From assembly GCA_029448655.1 (NCBI GenBank), contig JACCLO010000001.1, forward strand, positions 558,001 to 622,000: a stretch of 64,000 nt of DNA, read 5' to 3'. This DNA comes from Wolfiporia cocos (Eukaryota; Basidiomycota; Agaricomycetes; Polyporales; Phaeolaceae). Shown here piece after piece: positions 43,133 to 54,900 of the stretch. The notes below the pieces were generated by a model. It saw only the letters and a list, made by a program, of their open reading frames with translations, searched no databases and had not been told where the DNA came from. The position numbers and the translations under genes are program-made. Numbering within the stretch: position 1 is the stretch's first letter; each line of letters starts with the position of its first letter.

Positions 43133-46100
43133 GAGGAAAAAATAGGTCTGACGGTCATGCACCTAGAACCAGACCTAATCCTTGGCTATGACTGGTTGCG
43201 TCTCCACAATCCTACCTTTGATTGGAGGAAAGGAGAAATGGAATATGCACGCTGTACACATGACCAACCTTACGCCAGAAAAAAGGGTAACCGCCCTTCT
43301 GAGGAGGAAGCAGTTGAACTCCCAGAAAAGGAAATCATCGAAGTAAATTCGATTTGGGACTCTCCCGTGGACATACTAGGAGAGGAGGACCCCGAAAATC
43401 CTTTGATCGCTTGGGTGTCAACCCTTGACGACGAGGAAATGAACCTGCTGACACAGTTGGTAGCCGAGGTACTTGACAAAGACCTCGACGAAGCAGACGA
43501 CCGTGAGGAAAACACACCATCGATTGACATTGAAAAATGGAAATCGTTAGTGCCCGAACAATACCAAGAGTATGGGCCAACGGTGTTCTCACAAAAAGCG
43601 TCAGAGAGGATGCCGGAACGGAAGCCATGGGATCATGCCATAGTGCTTGAACCAGATGCGCAGCTCCCTCCACCGGTAAAACCATACAAAATGTCTCCCC
43701 AAGAGCGTAATAGCTTGGATGAGTGGATAGACACCGAACTACGGAAGGGTTACATTCGACCATCCGAAAGTCCAATGGCATCCCCGGTTTTCTTCGTCCA
43801 CAAAAAGGACGGAGGACTGCGGATGGTTGTCGATTACAGGAGGCTAAACGAAATAACCGTGAAAAATCGTTATCCGATACCTCAGATCGATGATCTCATC
43901 GATCAATTGTCCCATGCGACCATCTTCACCAAAATCGACCTTAGATGGGGATATAACAATGTCCGCATCAAGGAAGGTGATGAATGGAAGACGGCGTTTA
44001 TCACACACCGTGGACTATACGAGGCAACGGTAATGTATTTCGGTTTCTGCAATGCCCCCGCAACGTTCCAAGCGATGATGAATTCTATCCTCGCACCGTT
44101 CATTCGGACCGGCAAGGTGGTTGTCTACCTAGACGACATCTTGATTTTCGGGAATGATATGGAGGAACATCGGCGACTTACCAAAGGGGTTCTACAAACC
44201 CTGAAGGACTCGGACTTGTATGCTAAGCCCGAAAAGTGCGTTTTCGAACAGTCTTCCATCGAATACCTAGGAATGATCATATCCGACGGTAACATCATGA
44301 TGGACTCGAAGAAGTACGCCGGAGTTCAGGACTGGCCCAGACCTACTAAGGTCAAAGAGGTTCAAGCATTCCTTGGATTCGCCAACTTCTACAGGCGATT
44401 CATAGAAGGCTTCTCAAAAATAGCCAAACCACTCACCATGCTGACCAAAAAGTCAGAAGCTTGGCATTGGGACGCCAAGCAGGAAAATGCTTTCCAAACC
44501 CTAAAGGAAGCATTTACCAAAGCGCCCGTGCTTCGAATTCCGTCGCACGATCAGCCTTTCCGCGTAGAAACAGATGCATCAGACTTCGCTACCGGAGCAG
44601 TACTATCTCAGTTAGATCCTACGGATAAAAAATTCCACCCCGTGGCGTACTATAGCAAGTCGCTAAGTGCCCCGGAAAGGAACTACGAGATCTACGACAA
44701 GGAAATGTTGGCTGTCATCAGGGCTCTAGAAGAGTGGCGACACTACCTAGAGGGACACCCTGAAAAATTCGAGATATGGTCGGATCATCTAAACCTGACC
44801 TATTTCAAAACGGCGCAAAAACTGACGAGACGACAAGCCCGTTGGGCACTGTACCTCTCACGCTTCAACTTCCAAATGAAGCACAAACCTGGCAAAACAA
44901 TGCTAACCGCGGATCCTCTGTCCAGGCGGCCAGACCATGAGGAGGGGGTGGATCTCGATAATCGCGACCAGGTTCTTCTGAAACCTGAGTGGTTCGAGCA
45001 AGAGTACATGGCAATGGCTCTTGATACCTCCCATGCTGCCCCACAATCGGAAGATGAATCGATACTCCGAGAGATTCGCAAAGCGTTGCTAGACGACAAG
45101 GTCACAAAAGACTACAAGGAGCTGCTCTCATCCGGCCCTCGTGAATTCAAAAAAGACCTATCAGAATGGAACTACGAAGGAGGGTTACTCCTCCGAAGAG
45201 GCAAAGTCTACGTTCCAGCTACACCAGCGGATATCAGACGGCAAGTGGTCGAGTATCATCACAATCACAAGTCAGCTGGGCATTTCGGACGTTACAAAAC
45301 GTACGAATTGCTAAGCCGCAACTATTGGTGGCCCGGAATGTTCGTTTACGTCAAAAAATACGTAGATGGATGTGACACATGCCAACGTATGAAGAACCAC
45401 CCGCAGAAGCCGTACGGCCCCCTGCAACCATTACCGGTGCCGTCAGGCCCGTGGGAAGTGGTGACAATAGACCTGATTACTCAGCTACCCCCATCGGGAA
45501 TGCATGACACGATCATGGTCGTAGTGGATCGGTTGACCAAAAGAGCAAGGTTTTTCCCAATCGAAAATACCTTCTCAACAAAAGACCTAGCTACGATACT
45601 CTATCAAAAGGTATATCCCTTACACGGGTTACCGAAACAGATAGTATCGGACAGAGGGACACAATTCGCCTCAAAACTATTTGGTGAATGGTGCACCCTG
45701 CTAGGGATTCAAAGGTCGATGACTACTGCGTACCATCCACAGGCAGATGGACAAACCGAACGAGTGAATCAAATACTCGAACAGTATCTACGGTGCTACA
45801 TAAACACGTACCAAAAAGATAACTGGTTGGAGTTCCTGCCAACAGCGGAATTTGCGTACAATAATGCAGCTAGCGAAACTACCAAGGAATCCCCATTCCT
45901 GGTGGAATTAGGTCGTCATCCTATTGCAGGACCAAGCAGTTTCGAACCAAGTCGAAACAAAGACTTAGTAGAAATTGCGAACACACGGTTCTCTGCACAA
46001 GAGAAAGCTAAGGCGGCAATGAAAATTGCAGCCGAAAGATGGTCCTGGTACTATGACCAAAAGAAGCAAGTCGTCCCCTTCAAAGTGGGCGACAAAGTAC

Positions 46101-47207
46101 TCGTGGACGTGCGAAGTTGGCAAGACACCGAAAGAAGTCTAGCCCCTCGCTACATCGGCCCATTCCGAATTACGGAGAAATTGGGACCGGTAACGTTCAA
46201 GGTGTACATGGACGCACAATATAGGGCTTACCACCCTGTGTTCCATGCTTCAAAACTGGTCATGTATAAGGAATCAACCATCGAAGGTCAGAAAAGTCAT
46301 CCCCCAGCGGCCGACAGGCCAATGGAAATGGAAGACCCGGAAGAATGGGAAGTGGAAGCCATTCTCGACCATCGTAACCGACGCGGCCGGTGGGAATACC
46401 TTATCCATTGGAAAGGCACCGGACCTGCGGAAGACACGTGGGAAATCGAGGAACATTTGGCTAACGCTAAGGAGATTCTGGACGAGTACAAGGCAAAATA
46501 TTCAGCCCTTAGTACCGACCCAAATCAACCCCTTCGCCGATCAACTAGACTCGGCGGAACACGGCAGACAATAGCCGTCTTCGACCCTGATTCACCAGAT
46601 TGGGACTCGGACACATGTGTCTGGCCCGATGACTGGCCCCAATATCGAGACGATGTCGACCCTACACAACCGAAAGTATACTACAAGCGCGACCCTTTTA
46701 CAGGGCAATGGGTACATTCCGATGTTGAGTTCAACAAAGACTTGGAAATCGAAGTAGGAGTCAATGGCAAACTACCGACCAGGGGAACAACCGATGCGAT
46801 CGGCTACGATCTATACGCCGCGCAGGATATCCTAATTAATTCATGGAAATCCGCCTCGGTCCCCACAGATATTCGTATCAAAGTCCCTTATGGGACATAC
46901 GGTCGGATAGCGCCAAGGTCTGGACTTGCGAAAAAGGGCATCGATGTCCTCGCAGGAGTAATAGACCATGACTACCGCGGAGAAGTCTTTGTCATGTTGA
47001 TGAACCTCACGGGAGACCCGTACCAAGTAAAGAAAGGCGACAGAATTGCTCAGCTAATCTGCGAAGTAGCGATCATGCCCGAAATACAGGAATCCATGAC
47101 CAAGGAGAAGTTCGAGAAAGAAATTCGACCTCACCTACATGGAAGTGGGCCCTACAACGAGCAGTTCAACAAGCCAACCAAGCGTGGTACACAAGGTTTT
47201 GGATCGA
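43133..47207 (+). pseudogene. pol: Family-1 pol: protease remnant, RT, RNase H, integrase, chromodomain, dUTPase
   Basis: From EEKIGLTVMHLEPDLILGYDW the frame is open for about 1350 codons. It holds RT (VVYLDDILIFG), RNase H, integrase (HHNH...CDTCQRMK; TIDLITQL, VSDRGTQF, TERVNQ), the GPF module (APRYIGPF), chromodomain (EWEVEAILDHRNRRGRWEYL) and a dUTPase with [29 protein letters not shown] and GTQGFGS. The protease active site is deleted, and the last two or three codons are replaced by LTR-C. This copy shows directly that chromodomain and dUTPase are one continuous frame, joined by a linker of about 100 residues rich in D and W (DPDSPDWDSDTCVWPDDWPQ). Confidence 0.9.
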
Positions 47208-47905
47208 TGTCACAGATCTGGGACATGCCACTATTTTTCCCGTATTTTTACCTATTTATCTGGTATTTCTACGACCTTGTAGACATTTACGCTGCTAAGC
47301 GCCCGTCTACACGTACACGCAACCAAACAACACGTACACAACGCGGTATACGTCCACTTGTCATAACAACACGTACATAACACGTTTGTACGCGTCAATG
47401 ACTCAGCGGATTAACCTCCGGAGTCACGTGCCTTACTCATATCCCGGTACCGGGCTATGTCAGTACAATTGGATAAGCGGCCCGCTCGTTATCATATGCC
47501 AATGACCTTACGATTACTCATATCCCGATACCGGAATATAAGAATCACATGCATGGCTTACTAACGTAGCTACAGCCACTTCCACAACATGGACCTACGG
47601 TCCAAACAAACGATCTTACTGGTGCGGCCATTACCGGCGCACATGGTCTATTGCAGTTTACGACTTAACCATATTAGTTATGTCTGCGCACAGACCACCT
47701 TCATGTTTGGCTCCCTTACCGGTAACCAAACAAAGCATGTATATAAGTAGGGCTATCGCTACGATAAGCCTTAGATTTGTTCTCTGCATTCGCACAGTCA
47801 CATATCATCTCTGCTTGCGCCCACTAGTCTCCTCACCAACCTCCAGCAACTCCTTCAAGTCGCTTATTAGGTTAAAGCGTGAGTCCCACAGTCTAGTCTG
47901 TGTCA
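47208..47905 (+). repeat. LTR-C (subtype C1), 5' LTR
   Basis: 698 bp, TGTCACAGATCTGGGAC to CTAGTCTGTGTCA. TATA at 47739-47746. Palindromic sites ATATCCCGGTACCGGG and ATATCCCGATACCGG lie near 47448-47463 and 47520-47534. The box GCGCACAGACC lies near 47686-47696. Confidence 0.92.
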
Positions 47906-47907
47906 TA

Positions 47908-47918
47908 AGAACAAATCT
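47908..47918 (+). promoter_or_regulatory. self-primer binding site, family 2
   Basis: AGAACAAATCT, 2 nt after the LTR, is complementary to AGATTTGTTCT at 47773-47783, 33 bp downstream of the TATA box start. Confidence 0.8.
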
Positions 47919-48597
47919 GCCCCCTACCCCCGCCCTTGCGCTTGCGCTTGGGCCTGGGTCTCTATCCTACAGGGGTGTATTGCTCGTTGCCGCGCACATT
48001 CCTTTCTGCCTGACAAGGCGATAGGGATGATAGTTGAGATCTGGGGGATACATCGCCATCCTCGGCAGAGGATTGGCAACCAGGGAAGCCACACCGCCTT
48101 TTTAGGCAGGAGGCCTACCTAACCCGGACTCCAGGGTCAAGGAGACACGGTCCTCGCTGACAAGCTTGCACTGTGAGCGGTTAAGACCCGCCTGTGGAAA
48201 AAAGGGGACGGTCTGCCCGTGTGCGCCCAACCCCCTGTCATGGCAAGCGTTGTTCAGCGCCCCATCACTATCCACAGGGTCATCATTATGATGGCACGGG
48301 AATTTTCCAAAGCCGCCTCCCAGGCGTAAGGGACCTGCTTAACCCGTTATGGGAAAAGCAGTGAGGGGGATCATCTTCGGATAATCCTGCCAAAGGACAA
48401 GTGCGACAGCCACAAAACATAAGTCCTCCGGGCAGTTCGGCGTGCACGTCATGGGGTCAAATAGGGCAAAGGGGTACACTTGCGCGCCTTAGGGCTTTTC
48501 CACTTACCTGTGGACGCGATGGTATTCCAATGTCCTGAAAAAGTCCCCGTGATAGTCTGTAGACGGCAACCTCATTGTTGAAGCATGGACAGGCTAA

Positions 48598-48612
48598 GGG
48601 ATGTAAAATCCC
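48598..48612 (+). promoter_or_regulatory. leader hairpin, family 2
   Basis: Stem GGGAT/ATCCC, loop GTAAA, outer helix GGCT/AGCC with a 2-nt bulge. It is the counterpart of the family-1 hairpin at 41121-41135. Confidence 0.65.
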
Positions 48613-48926
48613 AGCCACTTTCCGGCATCGTCCCTCCGGGGCGGTGTCGTGTATCCGAATCCCAATCATCTGACCCAGGAACCGGCCTGGCAGTCAGCAA
48701 CTCTACCCCTGGAGTCGGCGCCTCTGACCGTTAGGGTCATGCGAATATCCGCGCCGTCTCGGCACAGGGTTTGCGCGCAACATAAGAGTAATTATGCCCC
48801 GTAGTACACCTTCTTTGCTCCTGAAAAGGAGTCCACTACCCTACCTTACATAAACCCTTTCATTCCTGTTCTTGGACGTATCACTGGGAAACTTCGTTTC
48901 TCATGAAAGCTGCACTTTCTAGAATC

Positions 48927-49826
48927 ATGCCCCGCGTTACCCGTCGCACCCGTGGCTCTTCCACTGCCCCTTACGTTAAGCCGGCGAAGCGGTCTCTTCT
49001 CAGCCGCATCGACACCGCTGACATTCCTCGGGCAGAGGACGTCACCTACACTCTTCCTGTAAAGGAAGACTATACCGGGAAACTCCATCTTTGGGAGATT
49101 CCTGTCCACATGCCAAAGCACATCGCTGAGGCTGGGAAACCTGCTCCTCGACCTCCCAAACCAGTTCCGCTCGCTAAGCGAATCTGGACAGAGGAACAGA
49201 AGCTAGCGCAATCCATTACCGCCATGGAGAACCTTATCGAACTCCGCGAACTCAACAAGCTCAAGCTCGCCCGCGATAAGCTGAATAAGCAAATCGCCGC
49301 CAAACAAGCCGCCAAGGAAGCCAAGCAAGCATCTTCTTCACTGGCCCTCCGTCTCTCCAGTCCGGCGGCCGGACCTTCTGTTCCGGCCAACCACAAAATT
49401 CTCGACCCTTCCCTCATCTTCGGGAAGAAGAAGCCTCTCCAAGCATGCGATCAAGTCATTCCCATGCTAGAAGGCACTCTCACCCGTCTCACTCCTCTCG
49501 CCAACCACCCCCCTAATTACCCAGGCTTCCATATGGAAAACGACATGCGTTTCCATACTATGGTAGTAGAATTGGAGGACTTGGTGGATAACGTAAAGGA
49601 TAGAGCGAGACGAGGGAGGATCACAAATAGAGATTGGAGAATTATGAAAAAGTACTGTAAACAGCTCGGCAGTATTTCCTTTTTGGATTGGCGTACGGAC
49701 TTAGCTCGTATAGTAGCAGAATGCATAGCGCTACAAGTTACTTTTGCCTTCGGTGTAACACCACCTGACAAGGTGGCAGGGCCCTCAACTACTTCGGTAG
49801 AAGAGGATATACTCGCGATTGTATAG
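48927..49826 (+). CDS. Family-2 preGag ORF (plus copy)
   Basis: About 299 codons from ATG 48927 (MPRVTRRTRGSS); an upstream in-frame ATG at 48903 would add eight residues. The order is basic N terminus, LHLWEIPVHMPK, Lys/Ala-rich coiled-coil-like helix (ELNKLKLARDKLNKQIAAKQ), KKKPLQACDQVIPML, and helical C part with RITNRDWRIMKKYCKQLG. Compared with the minus copy (21964-22785) it has a C-terminal tail of about 30 residues, so the true end is uncertain. The family match to families 1 and 3 is weaker at the N terminus and best in the C-terminal half. Function unknown. Confidence 0.85.
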   Translation: MPRVTRRTRGSSTAPYVKPAKRSLLSRIDTADIPRAEDVTYTLPVKEDYTGKLHLWEIPVHMPKHIAEAGKPAPRPPKPVPLAKRIWTEEQKLAQSITAMENLIELRELNKLKLARDKLNKQIAAKQAAKEAKQASSSLALRLSSPAAGPSVPANHKILDPSLIFGKKKPLQACDQVIPMLEGTLTRLTPLANHPPNYPGFHMENDMRFHTMVVELEDLVDNVKDRARRGRITNRDWRIMKKYCKQLGSISFLDWRTDLARIVAECIALQVTFAFGVTPPDKVAGPSTTSVEEDILAIV

Positions 49827-49969
49827 TAGAAATACTATCATCTTTTAACTCTGAAATAGAGTGCGAGTGTGATCTATAACGAAAGTTGCAGCTTTCAAAA
49901 CCAATCCCTTCTTAAGAATCTAAGACAATGAGTAACCGGAAACTAACATTCGTCACAAACAGATTCACG

Positions 49970-51961
49970 ATGTCCTCCACCTCCTCCGTTAGCACTCCCC
50001 TCGCCCCCCGCAAGATGCGCCTCCGCTCAGAAGGCCCGGTGACACCGGAAGCTGGTCCCTCGGGAACACAGCAGCTGGTGACGCTGGAGCATCTAAGCAA
50101 GGAAGAGGAAGAGGAAGAGGAAGAAGAAGTGCCGGAGTTCATTCCCCCGCAAAGAGAATCTCCGACCAACCCCATGGGTACACGCCCAGGCACTCCCATC
50201 GCCGGTTACCCACCGGCTCGTCGCACCCGCCCGATCGGGCCCGCCACACATCTCGAACGAGAATTTTCCGGCCCAACACGGCAAACCAATGCCGCCGTCG
50301 AAAACAATCTCAAGGCGTACCTCCCCGAGGAGGAACACCACAAGGTGGACGGGTCCATACATGGGCCAATCCTTGATGCTGCCGTGCAACGAAGCGCGGC
50401 AATTAGTCACAACACCACCGACGTTCTCGGTCGAATGGTGCACGCTCGCCTGGAGCGAATCCACGGCAGAATCGACTCCCTGGTTGGGCAATCCAGGGCC
50501 ATCGAACAAAAGGCCCAAGACGAGCTGCACGAAGCGGTCAACTCGGTCCGCAACGAGGTGTTGTCCACCATGGTGGACCTTGGCAAGGAACTCCGGCAGG
50601 AGTACACAGCCAAGTTCTCCGAAATGGAGAAACAGCTCCGGAAGGACTACCGGTCCCGGCTTGACGACCTCGAGGATGCGTTCGCCGAACGCATGGAGAA
50701 GGTCGACGAGGAACTCCGGAGGATTCGCAAGAATCCCTCTGTTCCCAACCCTCCCGGTGTCCGCACGCCCCCGGAAGACCCACCAGCGGCCCCCGGTAAC
50801 GCTCAAACCCGAGCAGCCGGAGCCGCTGCCGCCGCACAAGCTGCAGCCGCTGCCGCAGCAGCCGTCGCCCCGCAGATTCCAGGTCTGCCTCAAAACCTGA
50901 AAATCCCCCCTCCCCCAGAATTCTCTGGGTCATCTGGAAAGGTGACCGCACAGGAATGGGTGGAGAAGATGGGTCTCTACTTCGGCACCCTCCGAGTTTA
51001 CGACGACCACGACCGCATTACCACCGCCCTGTTCCGAGTAACGGGGGACGCCTACAAATTTTTCTCGCCTCTTATCAAAAAGGCAGGAAACGGCGAGCCC
51101 CTCGGCACATGGGAGGACTTCACCAAGTCGGTGATGGTCCAATACAGTAAAATGACGGACAAGGAAATCGCGAAAAAGGAGATCCGAGGCTACTACGGTA
51201 CCAAGGGCAAGGAACTCGCCGAATCGAACTATTTCAATTACTGCGAGCGTTTCGGTACCCTCGGCCGCCTATCGGAAACCGCCAAAGAGACCCTGGTGTG
51301 GGAGTTCACCGAAACACTCCCCGAAAAGGTTAAGGACACCTTGAACGTCCTCGGCAAAACCCCGTTCTTCAAGGCCCTGACCGACATCGAGCCCCTCATC
51401 GACTTTGCTCTGGAAATGTACCAAACGTCATATCCAGACAAGATCAAGGGCTCGATCTTCGAGAAGGCCGGCAAGAAGGACTCGGTCCCTGCCGAAAAGA
51501 AGGAGACGTCCTCCGCTTCTGCAAAGAAGTCGGAGAAAAAGAAGGACAAGGGAAAGGCGCCCGCCAAAGCCCCCGCCGACACCGCCAACGCCGTCTGCAC
51601 TTACTGCAAGCAGACGGGACACTATTTCAACAAGTGTCCTAAGCTTGCCGCAGACAAGGCTGCGGGAACGTTCGTGCCTGCCGCTCAGCGGGCCGAACAA
51701 CAAAGGGCGAAGGATGCAGCTGCCGCGTCTGGAAAGACCACGGCTGCCCCTTCGGGTAGTGGAAAGGGACAGGCTTCTGGCAAGAAGCCGTACTCGGCGC
51801 CCCCCGCGGATGGCAAGACGTATCGTGCCCGAACGATCTGGGAAGAAGTGACGGCTGACTCAAGCTCAGCAGGACCCTCGGCCCCCGCCACCACTGTCGC
51901 CAATGTCGGGACCATCTCGGTTCCCCTCACCCCAACCACACGTCTCGAAGACGTTCTGTGA
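49970..51961 (+). CDS. gag: Family-2 gag
   Basis: ATG 49970 is chosen because the minus copy keeps this start, while the upstream in-frame ATG at 49928 is followed by a stop there. The product has an N region with an acidic run (EEEEEEEEVPEF), coiled-coil-like helices (KAQDELHEAVNSVRNEV; MEKVDEELRRIRK), an alanine linker, a capsid-like gag domain (PPPEFSGSSGKVTAQEWVEKM... KMTDKEIAKKEIRGYYG) and a Lys-rich tail with CCHC knuckle CTYCKQTGHYFNKC. It would form the particle and bind genomic RNA. The stop TGA at 51959-51961 overlaps the pol frame. Confidence 0.92.
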   Translation: MSSTSSVSTPLAPRKMRLRSEGPVTPEAGPSGTQQLVTLEHLSKEEEEEEEEEVPEFIPPQRESPTNPMGTRPGTPIAGYPPARRTRPIGPATHLEREFSGPTRQTNAAVENNLKAYLPEEEHHKVDGSIHGPILDAAVQRSAAISHNTTDVLGRMVHARLERIHGRIDSLVGQSRAIEQKAQDELHEAVNSVRNEVLSTMVDLGKELRQEYTAKFSEMEKQLRKDYRSRLDDLEDAFAERMEKVDEELRRIRKNPSVPNPPGVRTPPEDPPAAPGNAQTRAAGAAAAAQAAAAAAAAVAPQIPGLPQNLKIPPPPEFSGSSGKVTAQEWVEKMGLYFGTLRVYDDHDRITTALFRVTGDAYKFFSPLIKKAGNGEPLGTWEDFTKSVMVQYSKMTDKEIAKKEIRGYYGTKGKELAESNYFNYCERFGTLGRLSETAKETLVWEFTETLPEKVKDTLNVLGKTPFFKALTDIEPLIDFALEMYQTSYPDKIKGSIFEKAGKKDSVPAEKKETSSASAKKSEKKKDKGKAPAKAPADTANAVCTYCKQTGHYFNKCPKLAADKAAGTFVPAAQRAEQQRAKDAAAASGKTTAAPSGSGKGQASGKKPYSAPPADGKTYRARTIWEEVTADSSSAGPSAPATTVANVGTISVPLTPTTRLEDVL

Positions 51962-54900
51962 AGAACACACCAGCCCCGCAGTGGCTGGGAGTGTACAGTG
52001 CCCCGAAGAAGCGCACCTCTACGAAGAGGCTTCACAGAGACCCCTTATCTTGTGGGAAGATAAGGCGGTCGTACGTCACTCGGTATCCCATCTCGGAATA
52101 TTCGGTAACTCGGCAACGGACTTTGCCCGGAGGACAAGGACACTAGCTACACGTGCCCCTCCTGTACAATACTTTCATCCTGACCCCACCGCGCTGAAGT
52201 TTTTTACTTTGTATAATGTACACGGAAATGATTCTCGAGACGACAATAAATCATTTTCCATCGAAGTAGAATTGTGGGTATACGGAAAGAAAGTCAACGC
52301 CATGGCATTAATCGACACCGGTGCATCCATAAGCGTCATCGATAAGAAACTCGTCCATGAGGAGAAGTTAGTCACTCAGAAACTACCTTCACCTCTCGAG
52401 ATTCGCAACGCCGACGGTACCTCTAATACCGCCGGTAATATCAATATGGCAGTAAAAGCTTATATGGTGCACGAGGAACACAAGTCCACCGAATTCTTGT
52501 ACGTAATGGACGTACAAAATGCGGATGTGATCCTCGGATATGACTGGTTCCTGAAACACAACCCGGACTTCAACTGGCCGGAAGGAACCTTCACATATCG
52601 GTGTATGGAAAAATGCAAACATGGCAAACGGGTTTCGATTTCTGAGGAAGAAGATGAAATTGAACCCCGCAACATCTATCAGATCATCAACGACTTTCCA
52701 ATAGATTTTCTCGGCTTAGAGGAGCCTGAGAATCCCTTTGTCGCTTGGGTGAACACCCTTGACGAAGGAACGGAACTCCTTATCGATGCCATTCAGTCGA
52801 TAACGGAGAAGTCGGATGATGAATTCCTGACAGATGCGGATCTCCAGAAATGGAAATCCTTGGTTCCGGAGGAATACCAGGAGTTTGGTCCCACGGTATT
52901 TTCTCAACGCGCATCCGAAAGAATGCCCGAACGGAAACCATACGACCACGCCATCGACTTTCCCGATGACGCGGTACTACCGCCCCCGAGTAAGGCATAC
53001 AAGATGTCTCCTCAGGAAGCGAACTCGCTAGATCAGTGGATCCAGGAAGAGTTACGGAAGGGCTACATCCGACACTCAAAATCCCCGGTCGCAAGCCCGG
53101 TCTTCTTCGTCCCTAAAAAAGACGGCGGAGCCCGAATGGTAGTCGATTACCGAAAAGTAAACGACTTGACCATTAAAAATAGGTACCCTCTCCCACGCAT
53201 AGACGAGCTTATCGATAAGCTTAGCCAGGCTTCGATATTTACGAAGCTCGACTTGCGTTGGGGTTACAACAACGTAAGAATCAAGGAGGGAGATGAATGG
53301 AAGACCGCATTCATTACGCCTAACGGCCTTTACGAAGCTGTAGTCATGTACTTCGGTTTTTGTAATGCACCCAGCACGTTCCAACACATGATGAACGATA
53401 TCCTAGGTGACCTTATCAGAGAAGGAAAGGTCATTGTCTACCTAGACGACATCCTTGTGTTCGGAAACGACTTGTTGGAACACCGTCGTATCGTCAAGCA
53501 AGTATTACAAATCTTGCAGGACAACGACTTGTTCGCGAAGCCTGAAAAGTGCTTCTTCGAACAAAGCAGTATTGAATACCTGGGAATGATTATTTCCAAA
53601 GGGAAAGTCGAAATGGACCCTAAGAAGGTAGCCGGTGTAATGGACTGGCCTACACCTGCCAAGGTGAAGGACGTCCAGGCCTTTGTTGGCTTCGCCAACT
53701 ACTACCGTCGGTTCATTAAAGATTTCTCCAAAGTGGTTAAGCCGTTAACCGAACTGTCCAAGAAAAACACGCAGTGGAACTGGGGACCCGAACAAGCGGA
53801 AGCCTTCCAAACTCTCAAGGAAGCTTTCACATCGGCTCCAATACTCCGGATCCCAAATCAGGAGTCCCCGTTCCACGTGGAAGCGGATTCTTCCGATTAC
53901 GCAACTGGTGCAGTGCTATCGCAATACTCTTCGGAGGATAAGCTCTGGCACCCGGTAGCCTTTTACTCGAAATCTCTATCAGCACCCGAAAGGAACTATG
54001 AGATTTACGATAAGGAGTTGCTTGCAATCATCCGCGCTCTAGAGGAATGGAGACATTACCTCGAAGGACACCCGCACAAATTTGAAGTATGGTCGGATCA
54101 TCTCAATCTGACATATTTCAAATCGGCACAACGGCTAACCCGGAGACAGGCACGTTGGAGTCTTTACCTGACAAGGTTCAACTTCACCATGTGCCACAAA
54201 CCCGGTAAAACAATGCTCACGGCTGACCCTCTGTCACGGAGGCCAGACCATGAAGAGGGGGTGGAACTCGACAATCGCGATCAAATTTTGCTGAAACCGG
54301 AATATTTCACGGTTAGGGCGCTAGAAGCGTCACAGCAGGAGATACAATCAGGCGACGAGGACCTTCTCCGACAAATCCGACAAGCCCTCATGGACGATCA
54401 GATTACCAAGGATTACCAGGAACTACTGAAAAGTGGTCCCAAGGAATTCGGTAAAGATCTCCAGGAATGGAACATGGAGGCCGGATTACTCCTCAGACGA
54501 GGAAAAGTGTACGTTCCAAAAGAGCCTAAGGAATTACGCACGAAGATTCTGGAGTTACATCATGACCATGTAACAGCCGGTCACTTCGGACGATGGAAGA
54601 CCTATGAACTTCTATCACGTAATTACTGGTGGCCTGGAATGACCACGATGGTAAAGCAATACGTGGAAGGTTGTGACACATGTCAACGCATGAAGAACCG
54701 CAACCAGACCCCGTATGGACCCCTGCAACCGCTCCCAGTACCGGAAGCACCCTGGGACACAATCACAATCGACTTCATCGTCCACTTACCGCCCAGCGGC
54801 GAACGCAAACAATTCACTGCTATTATGGTAGTAGTGGACCGATTGACCAAGCGCGCACATTTCATTCCCACGTCAGACAATATCTCGGCAAAGGAATTAG

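Larger units (their letters stand above)
40040..47207 (+). mobile_element. Family-1 element, plus copy with internal deletion and no 3' LTR
   Basis: LTR-B at 40040-40658 is followed by leader, intact preGag, gag joined to protease by a deletion, and a complete open pol through dUTPase, where LTR-C begins at 47208. The deletion removed the gag second half and the pol start, about 1.3 kb, between copies of GGCACACA. The 3' UTR, polypurine tract and LTR are missing. Confidence 0.9.
47906..48926 (+). other. Family-2 leader (plus copy)
   Basis: About 1 kb, non-coding, with several upstream ATGs (for example 48029) opening short frames. It contains the hairpin GGGAT-GTAAA-ATCCC at 48598-48612, extended by GGCT/AGCC, and a CTCCTGAAAAGGAG inverted repeat at about 48819-48832 shortly before preGag. 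Confidence 0.75.

Noticed and set aside
24505..47207. Simple inversion between the two family-2 elements as proven history
   Set aside because: The LTR subtype pattern fits, but undoing the inversion does not bring matching target duplications or matching flanking pol sequence together.
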